DNA of 8,795 nt from Bifidobacteriaceae bacterium NR021 (GCA_003585845.1 NQOP01000002.1:189114-197908); one strand, 5' to 3'. Positions 1 through 6,421 are shown, counted from the first letter of the stretch. Program-made: numbers and translations. Notes: a model not told the origin generated them from the letters alone.

Positions 1-989
1 TCACCTGCTTCAGCTTCATCCTCACTTTGCTTATCTTCATCTTCATCGTCATGGTGGCGCTGAATAAGCATATCTGCAATTGCTGCAGCTTCGTTATCTT
101 CAGCATCTTCATTAGTTGCATTATTTGCTTGATCTTGAGAATCAGCATCTTCGGAAGCATCTTGCTCTGCAGTGCTTTCTGGAGCAGAACCAGTCAAAAT
201 AGCATACAGATTATCGACCATCGCTTCAAATTCAGCACTGTGCTTATCTCGAGGACGAGGCAAATCAACATTCACATCAGCAATTAAGTGACCTGGATGA
301 GATCCAAGAACCACAACGCGATCAGCCATTTGCACAGCTTCTTCAATATTGTGCGTCACAATAAGCACAGACTTAATATCTCGCTCCTCGCTAGACCACA
401 GCTTAAGAACTTCCTGACGCAAGTTTTCTGCAGTAAGCACATCGAGAGCAGAGAATGGCTCGTCCATAAACAATGCATCCGGTCGTAGCACCAACGCGCG
501 CGCAATACCAACTCGCTGACGCATACCGCCGGAAAGTTCCTTAGGATATGCTGTTTCAAAGCCGTCCAAACCGATTGCGTCAATTGCAGCTAAAGCAAGC
601 TCAGTACGCTTTTCTTTACTAACGCCTCTAGCACGCAAGCCAAGTTCCACATTGTCTTGTACTGTAAGCCACGGCATAAGAGCGAAGGTTTGAAATACGA
701 TTGCAACACCTGGGTTCGGACCTGTCAGCTCGCGTCCGCGATACGTTACTGTGCCTTCTGTTGGCTGCACAAGACCAGCCATTGTGCGTAGGAAAGTTGA
801 TTTTCCAGCACCAGAGCGTCCCAATATTGCCACGATTTCACCTTCGCGAAGAGTGAAAGAAATATCGTGCAAAACATGCTGAGTAGTGCCACTGTCAGAA
901 GTGAAGCTTTGACTGATGTGCTTTGCGTCGATAATATCGCTTGTAATTGAGGATTGCACTTTTTTTGCATTGCTATTTAAAGTATTCAT
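1..989 (-). CDS. ABC transporter ATPase, NitT/TauT type (partial, continues off left edge)
   Basis: Cytoplasmic ATPase that would power the permease encoded just upstream. The window holds 329 codons and no stop, so the C-terminus is missing. Numbering from the Met at 987-989, visible motifs are Walker A GRSGAGKS (57-64), Q-loop Q100, signature LSGGMRQR (152-159), Walker B LFMDEP (173-178), D-loop SALD (180-183) and switch His213 in VTHN. This resembles NitT/SsuB/TauB-type ATPases. After about residue 268 the usual fold ends and a linker very rich in Asp, Glu, Ala and Ser begins, for example DDEDEDK. In family members of this layout an AAA-associated C-terminal domain often follows; here it would lie outside the window. 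The start is uncertain: an in-frame ATG at 1008-1010 would add seven residues, and neither ATG has a good Shine-Dalgarno. It lies 68 bp downstream of the permease gene, with no terminator between, so it is probably co-transcribed. The substrate cannot be read from the sequence. Confidence 0.9.
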   Translation of the reverse strand, partial: MNTLNSNAKKVQSSITSDIIDAKHISQSFTSDSGTTQHVLHDISFTLREGEIVAILGRSGAGKSTFLRTMAGLVQPTEGTVTYRGRELTGPNPGVAIVFQTFALMPWLTVQDNVELGLRARGVSKEKRTELALAAIDAIGLDGFETAYPKELSGGMRQRVGIARALVLRPDALFMDEPFSALDVLTAENLRQEVLKLWSSEERDIKSVLIVTHNIEEAVQMADRVVVLGSHPGHLIADVNVDLPRPRDKHSAEFEAMVDNLYAILTGSAPESTAEQDASEDADSQDQANNATNEDAEDNEAAAIADMLIQRHHDDEDEDKQSEDEAEAG

Positions 990-1057
990 AATTTTGCCAA
1001 TCTTTTTCATAAAATTTTGTTATTTTAAGCGATTTATTAGTAAATTTTGTTAGTCGA
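990..1057 (-). other. AT-rich gap between permease and ATPase genes
   Basis: The 68 bp between the two transporter genes are strongly AT-rich and hold an 11-bp direct repeat, AAATTTTGTTA, at 1012-1022 and 1042-1052 (plus-strand reading). I see no terminator hairpin and no convincing promoter. There is also no good Shine-Dalgarno for the ATPase, so its translation may be inefficient or start at the upstream in-frame ATG at 1008-1010. Confidence 0.5.
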
Positions 1058-2806
1058 TTAATTCAATACGTAACGTTTTTCGGAAATACGTTGCATTGGC
1101 GACCAGAATAATCGGTTGCTTAAAACAACAATCAAGCTCATAACAGTTACGCCAACTAAAGTGCGCGCAGAATCTCCTAAAGTGGTTGCATTAGTAATAT
1201 ATGCACCCAAACCCTGAGTTTCCATGTGGTTCTTTCCATATTCCACAATCTCAGACACAATCGAAGCATTCCATGCACCGCCTGCAGCTGTAATACCGCC
1301 AGTACACCATGAACCGAAAATAGACGGCAAAATAAGCGTCTTCCATCGCAAAGTACGATCCAAGCGGAAGCTGCGCGTCATTTCACGCAAATCATCAGGA
1401 ATAGCACTAGCACCTGCAATAACATTGAACAGAATGTACCATTGCGTGCCAAGAGCCATCAAAATAATGCTTCCCCAACCAAGATCAATATGCCAAGCCA
1501 TAAACCAAGCCATAGCAAACGGGAAGATGAAGTTTGCTGGGAAGCTAGCAAGAATTTGCACTATAGGCTGCATAATACGCGAAATCTTAGGATTCATGCC
1601 GATTACAACACCAACAGGAACCCAAATAAGCGAGCTTATTAAAATCAACGCAGCAACGCGCATAAAAGTGATGCCACCAAGCATGCCTGCAGTAATAAAC
1701 TCATGCAAACCTGCAGTTGTATACACAAAGTAAAGCATATGAGCAGCGCCAGCAGCCACAACAATTATCATAATAACGTTGAATACCCAATCACCAAGCT
1801 TATGCTGAGCAGCCTTATGAGGCCACTTGGAGCCTGTACGACCGAATGGACGCGTTACTTTTTCAAGCCACTCGCGAATTGGCAAAAACAGTTTACTAAT
1901 AACTTCATCTGCATGAGAGTGACGAATAAGAGTCAAAATAGCACTGTGACGCTCATTATCAGATGCGCTTTGCGTAATGCGGAAACGCTCAGCCCAAGCT
2001 GTAAGCGGTTTCCACAAGAAGAAGTCAAGTGCCAAAACAACAATCACCATCGACACAATAGCCCACCAAATAAGACCAAGCTTATTTTCGGCAGCAGCTT
2101 GTGCCACAAAACTACCGATGCCAGGAAGAGCGTAAGTGTGATTATTTACGGAAATCATTTCCGAAGCTGTAAGGAAGAACCATCCGCCTCCAACAGACAT
2201 CATGCAATTCCAAAGCAGCGGAATCATTGCGTTAGGCATGTCTAGCACCCAGAAACGTTGCCAATGCGTGAGTTGCAAACTACGAACTGCCTCATCCAGT
2301 TCCTTTGGCTCGCTGAGCAGCGAACGGTGGAACGAAAAAGTCATATTCCATGCTTGACTCGTAAAAATAGCAAAAATCGAAGCAGCTTCAACACCAAGCA
2401 TCGATCCAGGGAAAATTACCAACCAAATAGTGACAGTTGCCGAAAGGAAGCCAAGAATTGGAACTGATTGCAAAATATCTAGAAGAGGAATAAGCACCTT
2501 GCCAAGCCTACGACTGCGAGCTGCAAGAGAGCCATAAACAATAGTAAAGATAAGAGATGCAACTAATGCGATCAGCATGCGAAATACTGAGCGCAAAGTG
2601 TAGTAAGGCAGATTGATTAAGTCCGTGGATACCTTAGATGGTATGCCACTTGGACCAATCGGTTGATTTATGCGCTGAATAAGGAAGGCAGTTACACCAA
2701 AAACGGCAATAATGCCAACGCACACAATAATATCCGACCAGAAACGAGTGTTCTCGTCGACTTGCGCGCCTGCGCTTTCTTTGCGCGAAGTTGTAAATAC
2801 GGTCAT
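1058..2806 (-). CDS. Fused double-domain ABC transporter permease, NitT/TauT type
   Basis: Integral membrane protein of 582 residues, about twice the length of a single NitT/TauT permease, with two permease (BPD_transp_1-like) halves in tandem. The first half covers roughly residues 70-272 and has an EAA-type loop at about 169-190 (ELDEAVRSLQLTHWQRFWVL). The second covers roughly 380-572 and has an EAA-type loop at about 471-493 (DDLREMTRSFRLDRTLRWKT). These loops are where the ATPase docks. An extra hydrophobic segment precedes each half (about 25-45 and 340-362), so about twelve membrane spans are likely. A charged cytoplasmic stretch (about 272-335) joins the halves. Being fused, one chain could form the whole channel with two copies of the downstream ATPase. 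The ATG start is supported by GAGGA at 2814-2818, seven bases upstream. No substrate-binding protein is encoded nearby. Transport direction (import) is inferred from the family; the substrate is unknown. Confidence 0.9.
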   Translation of the reverse strand: MTVFTTSRKESAGAQVDENTRFWSDIIVCVGIIAVFGVTAFLIQRINQPIGPSGIPSKVSTDLINLPYYTLRSVFRMLIALVASLIFTIVYGSLAARSRRLGKVLIPLLDILQSVPILGFLSATVTIWLVIFPGSMLGVEAASIFAIFTSQAWNMTFSFHRSLLSEPKELDEAVRSLQLTHWQRFWVLDMPNAMIPLLWNCMMSVGGGWFFLTASEMISVNNHTYALPGIGSFVAQAAAENKLGLIWWAIVSMVIVVLALDFFLWKPLTAWAERFRITQSASDNERHSAILTLIRHSHADEVISKLFLPIREWLEKVTRPFGRTGSKWPHKAAQHKLGDWVFNVIMIIVVAAGAAHMLYFVYTTAGLHEFITAGMLGGITFMRVAALILISSLIWVPVGVVIGMNPKISRIMQPIVQILASFPANFIFPFAMAWFMAWHIDLGWGSIILMALGTQWYILFNVIAGASAIPDDLREMTRSFRLDRTLRWKTLILPSIFGSWCTGGITAAGGAWNASIVSEIVEYGKNHMETQGLGAYITNATTLGDSARTLVGVTVMSLIVVLSNRLFWSPMQRISEKRYVLN

Positions 2807-2829
2807 AATAAAGTCCTCGAATATTTAGA

Positions 2830-2863
2830 TTTTCGTAAATTCTTTCGTAAATATCTGCGTAAC
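2830..2863. repeat. Short TTTCGTAAAT repeat cluster near the permease start
   Basis: On the plus strand TTTCGTAAAT occurs at 2831-2840 and again at 2843-2852 (12-bp period), followed by a degenerate copy, TGCGTAAC, at 2856-2863. It lies within 60 bp upstream of the permease ATG. The same core recurs in a second cluster at 2952-2997. It could be a protein-binding array or a product of replication slippage. Confidence 0.55.
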
Positions 2864-2951
2864 TTTTCTTGTATAAATTCTTGCGTAGCCGTATCACCAT
2901 TGATTACGTTACAGGCGCAAATAACTAGAACTCACGTTTTAACTCCACAAA

Positions 2952-2997
2952 TTATATTTCGTAAGTTGTATTTCGTAAGTTATATATTTCGCAAGTT
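2952..2997. repeat. Three tandem AACTT(A/G)CGAAATA repeats
   Basis: Read on the minus strand, three imperfect units with a 14-16 bp period follow one another: 2997-2982 (AACTTGCGAAATATAT), 2981-2968 (AACTTACGAAATAC) and 2967-2952 (AACTTACGAAATATAA). The first unit encodes the last residues of the 48-codon small ORF and the array runs through its stop codon. The core is the same as in the 2830-2863 cluster. Confidence 0.65.
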
Positions 2998-3126
2998 TTG
3001 CAACCTAAATTCGGTGATTGCCGGCTTCATATATTCAGGAGGAACATCCGAACTACTACTGCCAATAGTGTCGGAGCCTTCATCAGTACGAGTACTAGAA
3101 TTATGGCTTTTACTGTCATGTTTCAC
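2980..3126 (-). CDS. Small 48-residue ORF behind the M-box leader, unknown function
   Basis: GTG-started ORF of 48 codons ending in TAA. I do not recognise the protein. It begins VKHDSKSHNSSTRTDEGSD, continues through a Ser-rich run (SSSS) and a PPEY segment, and ends MKPAITEFRLQNLRNI, which could form a short amphipathic helix. No signal peptide or membrane span is visible. The case for translation is the ribosome site: eleven consecutive bases (AAGGAGGTGAT) match the expected anti-Shine-Dalgarno, five bases before the GTG. It is the first reading frame after the M-box, 173 bp ahead of the permease. It could be a leader peptide, a small partner of the transporter, or the surviving N-terminus of a lost gene whose riboswitch remains. 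Its stop falls inside a tandem repeat, which would fit truncation by a slippage event. Function is unknown. Confidence 0.55.
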   Translation of the reverse strand: MKHDSKSHNSSTRTDEGSDTIGSSSSDVPPEYMKPAITEFRLQNLRNI

Positions 3127-3131
3127 GGCAA

Positions 3132-3210
3132 ATCACCTCCTTAAGTTAGTGCGCTGCCGGCGCAAATCTTCATCATTGAATCGGAGGTCTACAAGAGAAC
3201 AGAGGCGCAC
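3132..3210 (-). promoter_or_regulatory. Exceptionally strong Shine-Dalgarno with a possible sequestering structure
   Basis: The Shine-Dalgarno AAGGAGGTGAT (3142-3132) is nearly a full complement of the 16S 3' tail. An upstream ACCTCC (3188-3183) can pair with its GGAGGT. Two further options are visible. A local hairpin TGCGC-CGGCA-GCGCA sits at 3164-3150. A longer-range helix could form between GTGCGC (3210-3205) and GCGCAC (3154-3149). The local hairpin nests inside the sequestered form, whereas the long-range helix excludes it, so the segment can be drawn as a two-state translational switch. No GC hairpin followed by a U-run is present, which argues against an intrinsic-terminator platform. 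Folding was judged by eye only. Confidence 0.5.
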
Positions 3211-3238
3211 CAAAACACACAAACGCATGTTAAGCGTG

Positions 3239-3389
3239 CCACGTCGTTCAAGCTTCAGCTTCGCAGGGCGGTGGCGTTGCATTAGTCGAAGCCTTGAATT
3301 CGACAACGACTGTTAACCAGCGTGCAGTGTCTCCACTGTGTTGCGGCAGCAACCCGTATCCCCGTGGTAGCCTTACCTACCGACCGTGC
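3239..3389 (-). ncRNA. M-box (ykoK-type) Mg2+ riboswitch aptamer
   Basis: Read on the minus strand, this roughly 150-nt leader carries the M-box conserved blocks in order: GTAGGTAAGGCTACC near the 5' end, GGGGATACGG then TTGCTGCCGC, GGTTAACAG, TTCAAGG, CTAATGCAACGCC, and GAAGCTGAAGCTTGAACGAC at the 3' end. The matching blocks of the B. subtilis ykoK/mgtE leader, from memory, are TTAGGTGAGGCTCC, GGAGATACGCTGCTGCC, GGTCAACAG, ATAAGG, TTAATGCAGC and GCTAAAGCTCTACGA. The closing P1 helix forms between CACGGTCG at the 5' end and CGACGTG at the 3' end, with one bulged G. It starts almost exactly at the predicted transcription start. In known members, Mg2+ binding lowers expression of magnesium transporters. 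The genes that follow here are a small ORF and a NitT/TauT-type ABC transporter. Confidence 0.9.
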
Positions 3390-3391
3390 TC

Positions 3392-3420
3392 ATTATAAAT
3401 TATTGTTGCAGCTGTGTCAA
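3392..3420 (-). promoter_or_regulatory. Consensus housekeeping promoter for the M-box leader
   Basis: The minus strand has a perfect -35 TTGACA (3420-3415), a 17-bp spacer and a perfect -10 TATAAT (3397-3392). Transcription should start near 3385-3389, which is the first strand of the M-box P1 helix. Such a perfect promoter suggests high basal transcription, with control left to the RNA leader. Confidence 0.88.
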
Positions 3421-3482
3421 CATGCAGCAAAACATATTGTGATGCACTTGAGATTTATAAAACTCAGCGACAGATGCTAAAC

Positions 3483-3517
3483 AAAAAGCCTCTTGACGCA
3501 TTAACGCCAAGAGGCTT
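3483..3517 (-). terminator. Intrinsic terminator downstream of pgi
   Basis: A 10-bp perfect stem (AAGCCTCTTG paired with CAAGAGGCTT) around a 12-nt loop spans 3486-3517. On the minus strand it is followed by TTTTTGTTT. It lies 45 bp past the pgi stop codon and insulates the M-box promoter from pgi readthrough. The short stretch from 3421 to 3482 between it and the promoter holds nothing I recognise. Confidence 0.9.
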
Positions 3518-3562
3518 ATAAATCAACAATCGCTAAAAACGATTGCCTATATGACTACTATC

Positions 3563-5257
3563 TTACTTGCGATGAGCGCGATAGAAGCGAATCAAGCTCT
3601 GCGTAGAAGCATCCTGAGCTGCCAAAGCTTCATCATCCTTAGAGATTGCAGGAGTAATCTGCTTTGCAAGCTGCTTGCCAAGCTCCACACCCCACTGATC
3701 GTAGGAATCCAAGCCCCACACAGTGCCTTCAACGAAGGTAATGTGCTCGTAGAGAGCAATAAGCTCGCCCAAGCTAAATGGAGTCAAAGCATCGCCGAAA
3801 ATGGACGTGGTTGGACGGTTGCCCTTGAACACGCGAGCTGGCACAATCTCTTCTGGAGTGCCTTCAGCGCGAACTTCGTCAGCAGTCTTGCCGAAAGCAA
3901 GAGCCTTAGTCTGTGCAAGGTAATTGCCCAAGAAGAGCTCGTGCACATCCTGATCGCCATCCTTAGTAGGATTTGGCGTATTCACGAAAGCAATGAAGTC
4001 AGCTGGAATAAGCTGAGTGCCCTGGTGAATCAACTGGTAGAAAGCGTGCTGGCCATTGGTGCCTGGCTCGCCCCAGAAGATTTCGCCGGTTTCGCTTGTT
4101 ACAGGAGTGCCGTCCCAGCGCACAGACTTACCGTTGGATTCCATGGTGAGCTGCTGCAAATAAGCTGGGAAGCGGTGCAAGTACTGATCGTATGGAAGAA
4201 CAGCGTGGGAAGCAACCTTGTAGAAGTTGCGGTACCAAACGTTGAGCATACCGAGAAGCACAACAACGTTCTTCTCGAATGGAGTCTCAGCAAAGTAAGT
4301 ATCGATTGCGTGGAAGCCCTTCAAGAACTCTTCGAAGCGCTCTGGGCCGAGGACAACAGCCAAAGAAGTGCCAACAGCGGAATCCACAGAGTAACGACCG
4401 CCAACCCAGTTCCAGAAGCCAAAAGCGTTGGTTGGGTTAATGCCGAACTCTTCAACCTTTTCGAGGTTGGTGGAAACAGCCACGAAGTGCTTAGCAACAG
4501 CTTCAGCCTTCTTTGCGTCGCTTCCGTCAATAGCACCGGACTCCTGAAGCTTATTAAGCAACCAGGTACGAGCGGTACGAGCGTTGGTCAAAGTCTCCAA
4601 AGTGGTGAAAGTCTTGGAAACAATGATGAAAAGCGTGGTTTCTGGATCCAAATCCTTGGTCTTTTCTGCCATATCGTTTGGATCAATGTTAGAAACGTAG
4701 CGAGCGCTAATGCCAGCATCAGCGTATGGCTTCAAGGCTTCGTAAACCATGACCGGACCCAAATCAGAGCCGCCGATACCAATGTTTACAACAGTCTTAA
4801 TGTTCTTGCCGGTAACGCCCTTCCAAGCGCCGGAACGAACTTCGTTAGCGAAATCGTAAATGCGACCCAATACTTCACGCACGTCTGCAACGGTATCTTG
4901 ACCGTCAACAATGAACTTGCCAGCATCCTCTGCAGGACGACGCAAAGCAGTGTGCAAAACTGCACGATCTTCTGTATTATTAATGTGCACGCCGGTGTAC
5001 ATTGCCTTGGTGCGCTCGTCAAGCTTAACTGCCTTTGCGAGATCGGCGAAAAGCTTAAGAGTTTCAGGCTTAATTAAATTCTTAGAAAGATCGAAGTGGA
5101 GATCTCCAGCTTCGAAGCTCAACTTATCCACGCGATTTGCATCCTCAGCAAACCACTTCTTCAGGCAAACGCCTTCTGATTGCAACTCGTCGTAATGCTT
5201 CTGCAATGCAGCCCACTCTGGGGTCTTTACGGCGTCAACTGGCGGATTGATGGCCAT
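3563..5257 (-). CDS. pgi: Glucose-6-phosphate isomerase
   Basis: Cytoplasmic enzyme that interconverts glucose 6-phosphate and fructose 6-phosphate. At 564 residues it has the full length of the family. Visible landmarks are [14 protein letters not shown] (157-170) and [13 protein letters not shown] (214-226) in the phosphosugar-binding region, and [11 protein letters not shown] (286-296). The catalytic set is Glu373 in MESNGK, His404 in [15 protein letters not shown], and Lys528 in QWGVELGK. All key residues are present. The start is backed by AAAGGA a few bases upstream of the ATG. The gene appears monocistronic, with its own promoter-like sequence at 5302-5331 and a strong terminator at 3483-3517. 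In bifidobacteria the product feeds the fructose-6-phosphate phosphoketolase pathway; that role is inferred from the likely host, not from this sequence. Confidence 0.97.
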   Translation of the reverse strand: MAINPPVDAVKTPEWAALQKHYDELQSEGVCLKKWFAEDANRVDKLSFEAGDLHFDLSKNLIKPETLKLFADLAKAVKLDERTKAMYTGVHINNTEDRAVLHTALRRPAEDAGKFIVDGQDTVADVREVLGRIYDFANEVRSGAWKGVTGKNIKTVVNIGIGGSDLGPVMVYEALKPYADAGISARYVSNIDPNDMAEKTKDLDPETTLFIIVSKTFTTLETLTNARTARTWLLNKLQESGAIDGSDAKKAEAVAKHFVAVSTNLEKVEEFGINPTNAFGFWNWVGGRYSVDSAVGTSLAVVLGPERFEEFLKGFHAIDTYFAETPFEKNVVVLLGMLNVWYRNFYKVASHAVLPYDQYLHRFPAYLQQLTMESNGKSVRWDGTPVTSETGEIFWGEPGTNGQHAFYQLIHQGTQLIPADFIAFVNTPNPTKDGDQDVHELFLGNYLAQTKALAFGKTADEVRAEGTPEEIVPARVFKGNRPTTSIFGDALTPFSLGELIALYEHITFVEGTVWGLDSYDQWGVELGKQLAKQITPAISKDDEALAAQDASTQSLIRFYRAHRK

Positions 5258-5301
5258 TGTAAGGTCCTTTCATTTCTTCAACTGACGTGACAGCAATCGT
5301 C

Positions 5302-5331
5302 ACTATAGTCCACTTCACAAGATACTCACAA
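5302..5331 (-). promoter_or_regulatory. Probable pgi promoter with an overlapping inverted repeat
   Basis: On the minus strand, TTGTGA (5331-5326) and TATAGT (5307-5302) are separated by 18 bp and stand 45 bp upstream of the pgi ATG. An inverted repeat, GTGAC-7-GTCAC (5287-5303), covers the predicted start site and could be an operator. The rest of the 5258-5475 interval holds only this and the facing tRNA promoter. Confidence 0.5.
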
Positions 5332-5403
5332 AAGCAGACAGAAACACGCGAAGCTTAACACAAAAATGAACACAATCACACTGATAATTCACGGCGCGCC
5401 AAA

Positions 5404-5433
5404 TTGGACAAATTCAAAAATATGATATATAGT
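5404..5433 (+). promoter_or_regulatory. Probable promoter for the tRNA-Thr/tRNA-Leu pair
   Basis: TTGGAC (5404-5409) and TATAGT (5428-5433) are 18 bp apart, about 43 bp before tRNA-Thr. A GC-rich stretch (TGTGCGCGAG) follows the -10. No clear separate promoter or terminator is visible in the 70 bp between the two tRNAs, so they are probably made as one transcript. Confidence 0.6.
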
Positions 5434-5475
5434 ATTTGATTTGTGCGCGAGTCGCGAATGCGTCTCGGGCAACAT

Positions 5476-5548
5476 GCCGCTTTAGCTCAGTCGGTAGAGC
5501 GTCTCCCTCGTAATGAGAAGGTCGACAGTTCGATTCTGTCAAGCGGCT
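5476..5548 (+). tRNA. tRNA-Thr (CGU anticodon)
   Basis: This 73-nt gene folds as a standard cloverleaf. The acceptor is GCCGCTT paired with AAGCGGC, the D-arm is GCTC...GAGC, and the T-arm is GACAG-TTCGATT-CTGTC. The anticodon loop CTCGTAA (5507-5513) gives anticodon CGT at 5509-5511, reading the Thr codon ACG. The discriminator base is T, and CCA is not encoded. The innermost anticodon-stem pair (positions 31-39) is a C-U mismatch. Confidence 0.95.
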
Positions 5549-5618
5549 CTCTGACTCACTCGAGTGTATTGATACTTTTAATTTGTTTTTATTCGCTCGA
5601 TTATTTATATGAGTCTAT

Positions 5619-5699
5619 GCGCGAGTGGCGGAATGGTAGACGCGCAGGATTTAGGTTCCTGTGTCTTACGACGTGTGGGTTCAAGTCCCATCTCGCGCA
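5619..5699 (+). tRNA. tRNA-Leu (UAG anticodon)
   Basis: This 81-nt class II tRNA has the acceptor GCGCGAG paired with CTCGCGC, the anticodon stem CAGGA/TCCTG around the loop TTTAGGT, and a long variable arm between 5662 and 5675. The T-loop is TTCAAGT. Anticodon TAG at 5652-5654 reads CUN Leu codons. The discriminator is A, as expected for Leu, and CCA is not encoded. It ends 13 bp before the converging rdgB stop codon. Confidence 0.95.
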
Positions 5700-5712
5700 C
5701 GAAATTTTTCGC

Positions 5713-6399
5713 TTACTCAGTAATAAATAATGCTTTCAACTCCGGCAAAAGCGCGCGCAAAGCATTACCTCTGTGCGAAATAGCATTCTTTTCTTCTTGA
5801 GTCAGCTCCGCGCTAGTCAAACCTTTCATTTGCACACCATCGCGAATAGGCTGAATATCTGGCACAAATAGCGGATCATAGCCAAAACCGTTAGTTCCGC
5901 GCGCCTCGCGCAACAAGTGACCAACCATTTCTCCGACTCGAACAGTCTCAAAGCCGTGAGAATGCGACATAACACTGCCTTCAGGAACCTCACTGCACCC
6001 ATCCGGAATAGCAAGAGCTGCAGCACAACGAAAACGGGCAGTACGACATTGATCTGGGATATCAGAAAGTTGACGCAAAAGAAGCTCATTATTAGCTTTA
6101 TCGTCCCCATGCACACCACTCCACCTGGCAGAAAGAATACCAGGGGCAGCACCAAGCACGTCGACAATAAGACCCGAATCGTCTGCAATAGCTGGACAGC
6201 CTGTTCTTGCAGCAACATCACGCGCTTTGAGCAAAGCATTCTGTTCAAAAGTTACGCCAGTTTCAACAGGATCAGGCAAGCCAAGAGAACCTGCAGTTAC
6301 TAACTCGAAACTGTTTGCCAGCTTCGACAATTGCTCCTCTAAAATTTGCTTGATTTCAACGAGTTTTCCCTCATTATGTGTTGCCACAATAAGCTTCAC
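5713..6399 (-). CDS. rdgB: dITP/XTP pyrophosphatase (RdgB/HAM1 family)
   Basis: House-cleaning nucleotidase that hydrolyses dITP, ITP and XTP to monophosphates, keeping deaminated purines out of nucleic acids. The 228-residue protein is a little longer than typical members (about 195-210). Family motifs are clear: ATHNEGKLVEIK (6-17), the acidic metal-binding IADDSGLIVD (71-80), PGILSARWSG (86-95), RGTNGFGYDPLF (167-178) for base recognition, and EKNAISHRGNALRAL (203-217). The start is a GTG (6399-6397) with AAGGAGA (6412-6406) six bases upstream. An ATG-only gene caller would miss it. It lies 22 bp after rph, with its ribosome site in the gap, so the two are surely an operon. No terminator follows; transcripts would run antisense into tRNA-Leu. 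Confidence 0.95.
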   Translation of the reverse strand: MKLIVATHNEGKLVEIKQILEEQLSKLANSFELVTAGSLGLPDPVETGVTFEQNALLKARDVAARTGCPAIADDSGLIVDVLGAAPGILSARWSGVHGDDKANNELLLRQLSDIPDQCRTARFRCAAALAIPDGCSEVPEGSVMSHSHGFETVRVGEMVGHLLREARGTNGFGYDPLFVPDIQPIRDGVQMKGLTSAELTQEEKNAISHRGNALRALLPELKALFITE

Positions 6400-6421
6400 G
6401 CCCGTTCTCCTTCAATCTCTT

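Noticed and set aside
2807..2979. Possible second promoter for the permease (TTGTGG, 17 bp, TAGTTA on the minus strand)
   Set aside because: The -10 match is poor and this AT-rich stretch gives many such partial matches. The perfect promoter at 3392-3420 is far stronger.
2663..3316. Plus-strand open frame of 217 codons opposite the permease start, small ORF and M-box
   Set aside because: It runs antisense through the riboswitch and small ORF, has no ribosome site, and its product is unlike any protein I know.
3527..3545. Hairpin CAATCG-7-CGATTG just after the pgi stop
   Set aside because: It has a six-bp stem with no following U-run on the minus strand. The stronger terminator at 3483-3517 explains transcript ending better.
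3551..5077. Plus-strand open frame of 508 codons running antisense across nearly all of pgi
   Set aside because: It shadows a certain gene whose catalytic residues are all intact. Its translation has no recognisable domain, and no ribosome site precedes it. Long antisense frames arise easily from the codon usage of the opposite gene.
5557..5566. Palindrome CACTCGAGTG after tRNA-Thr, considered as a tRNA terminator
   Set aside because: It has no loop and the T-run is not directly adjacent. At best it is a weak structure, so I do not call a terminator.
5700..5711. CGAAATTTTTCG between tRNA-Leu and rdgB, considered as a bidirectional terminator
   Set aside because: The stem is only four to five bp, with almost no loop and no U-run on either side.
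5443..5730. Plus-strand open frame across both tRNA genes
   Set aside because: It is made almost entirely of tRNA sequence, a common false gene call.
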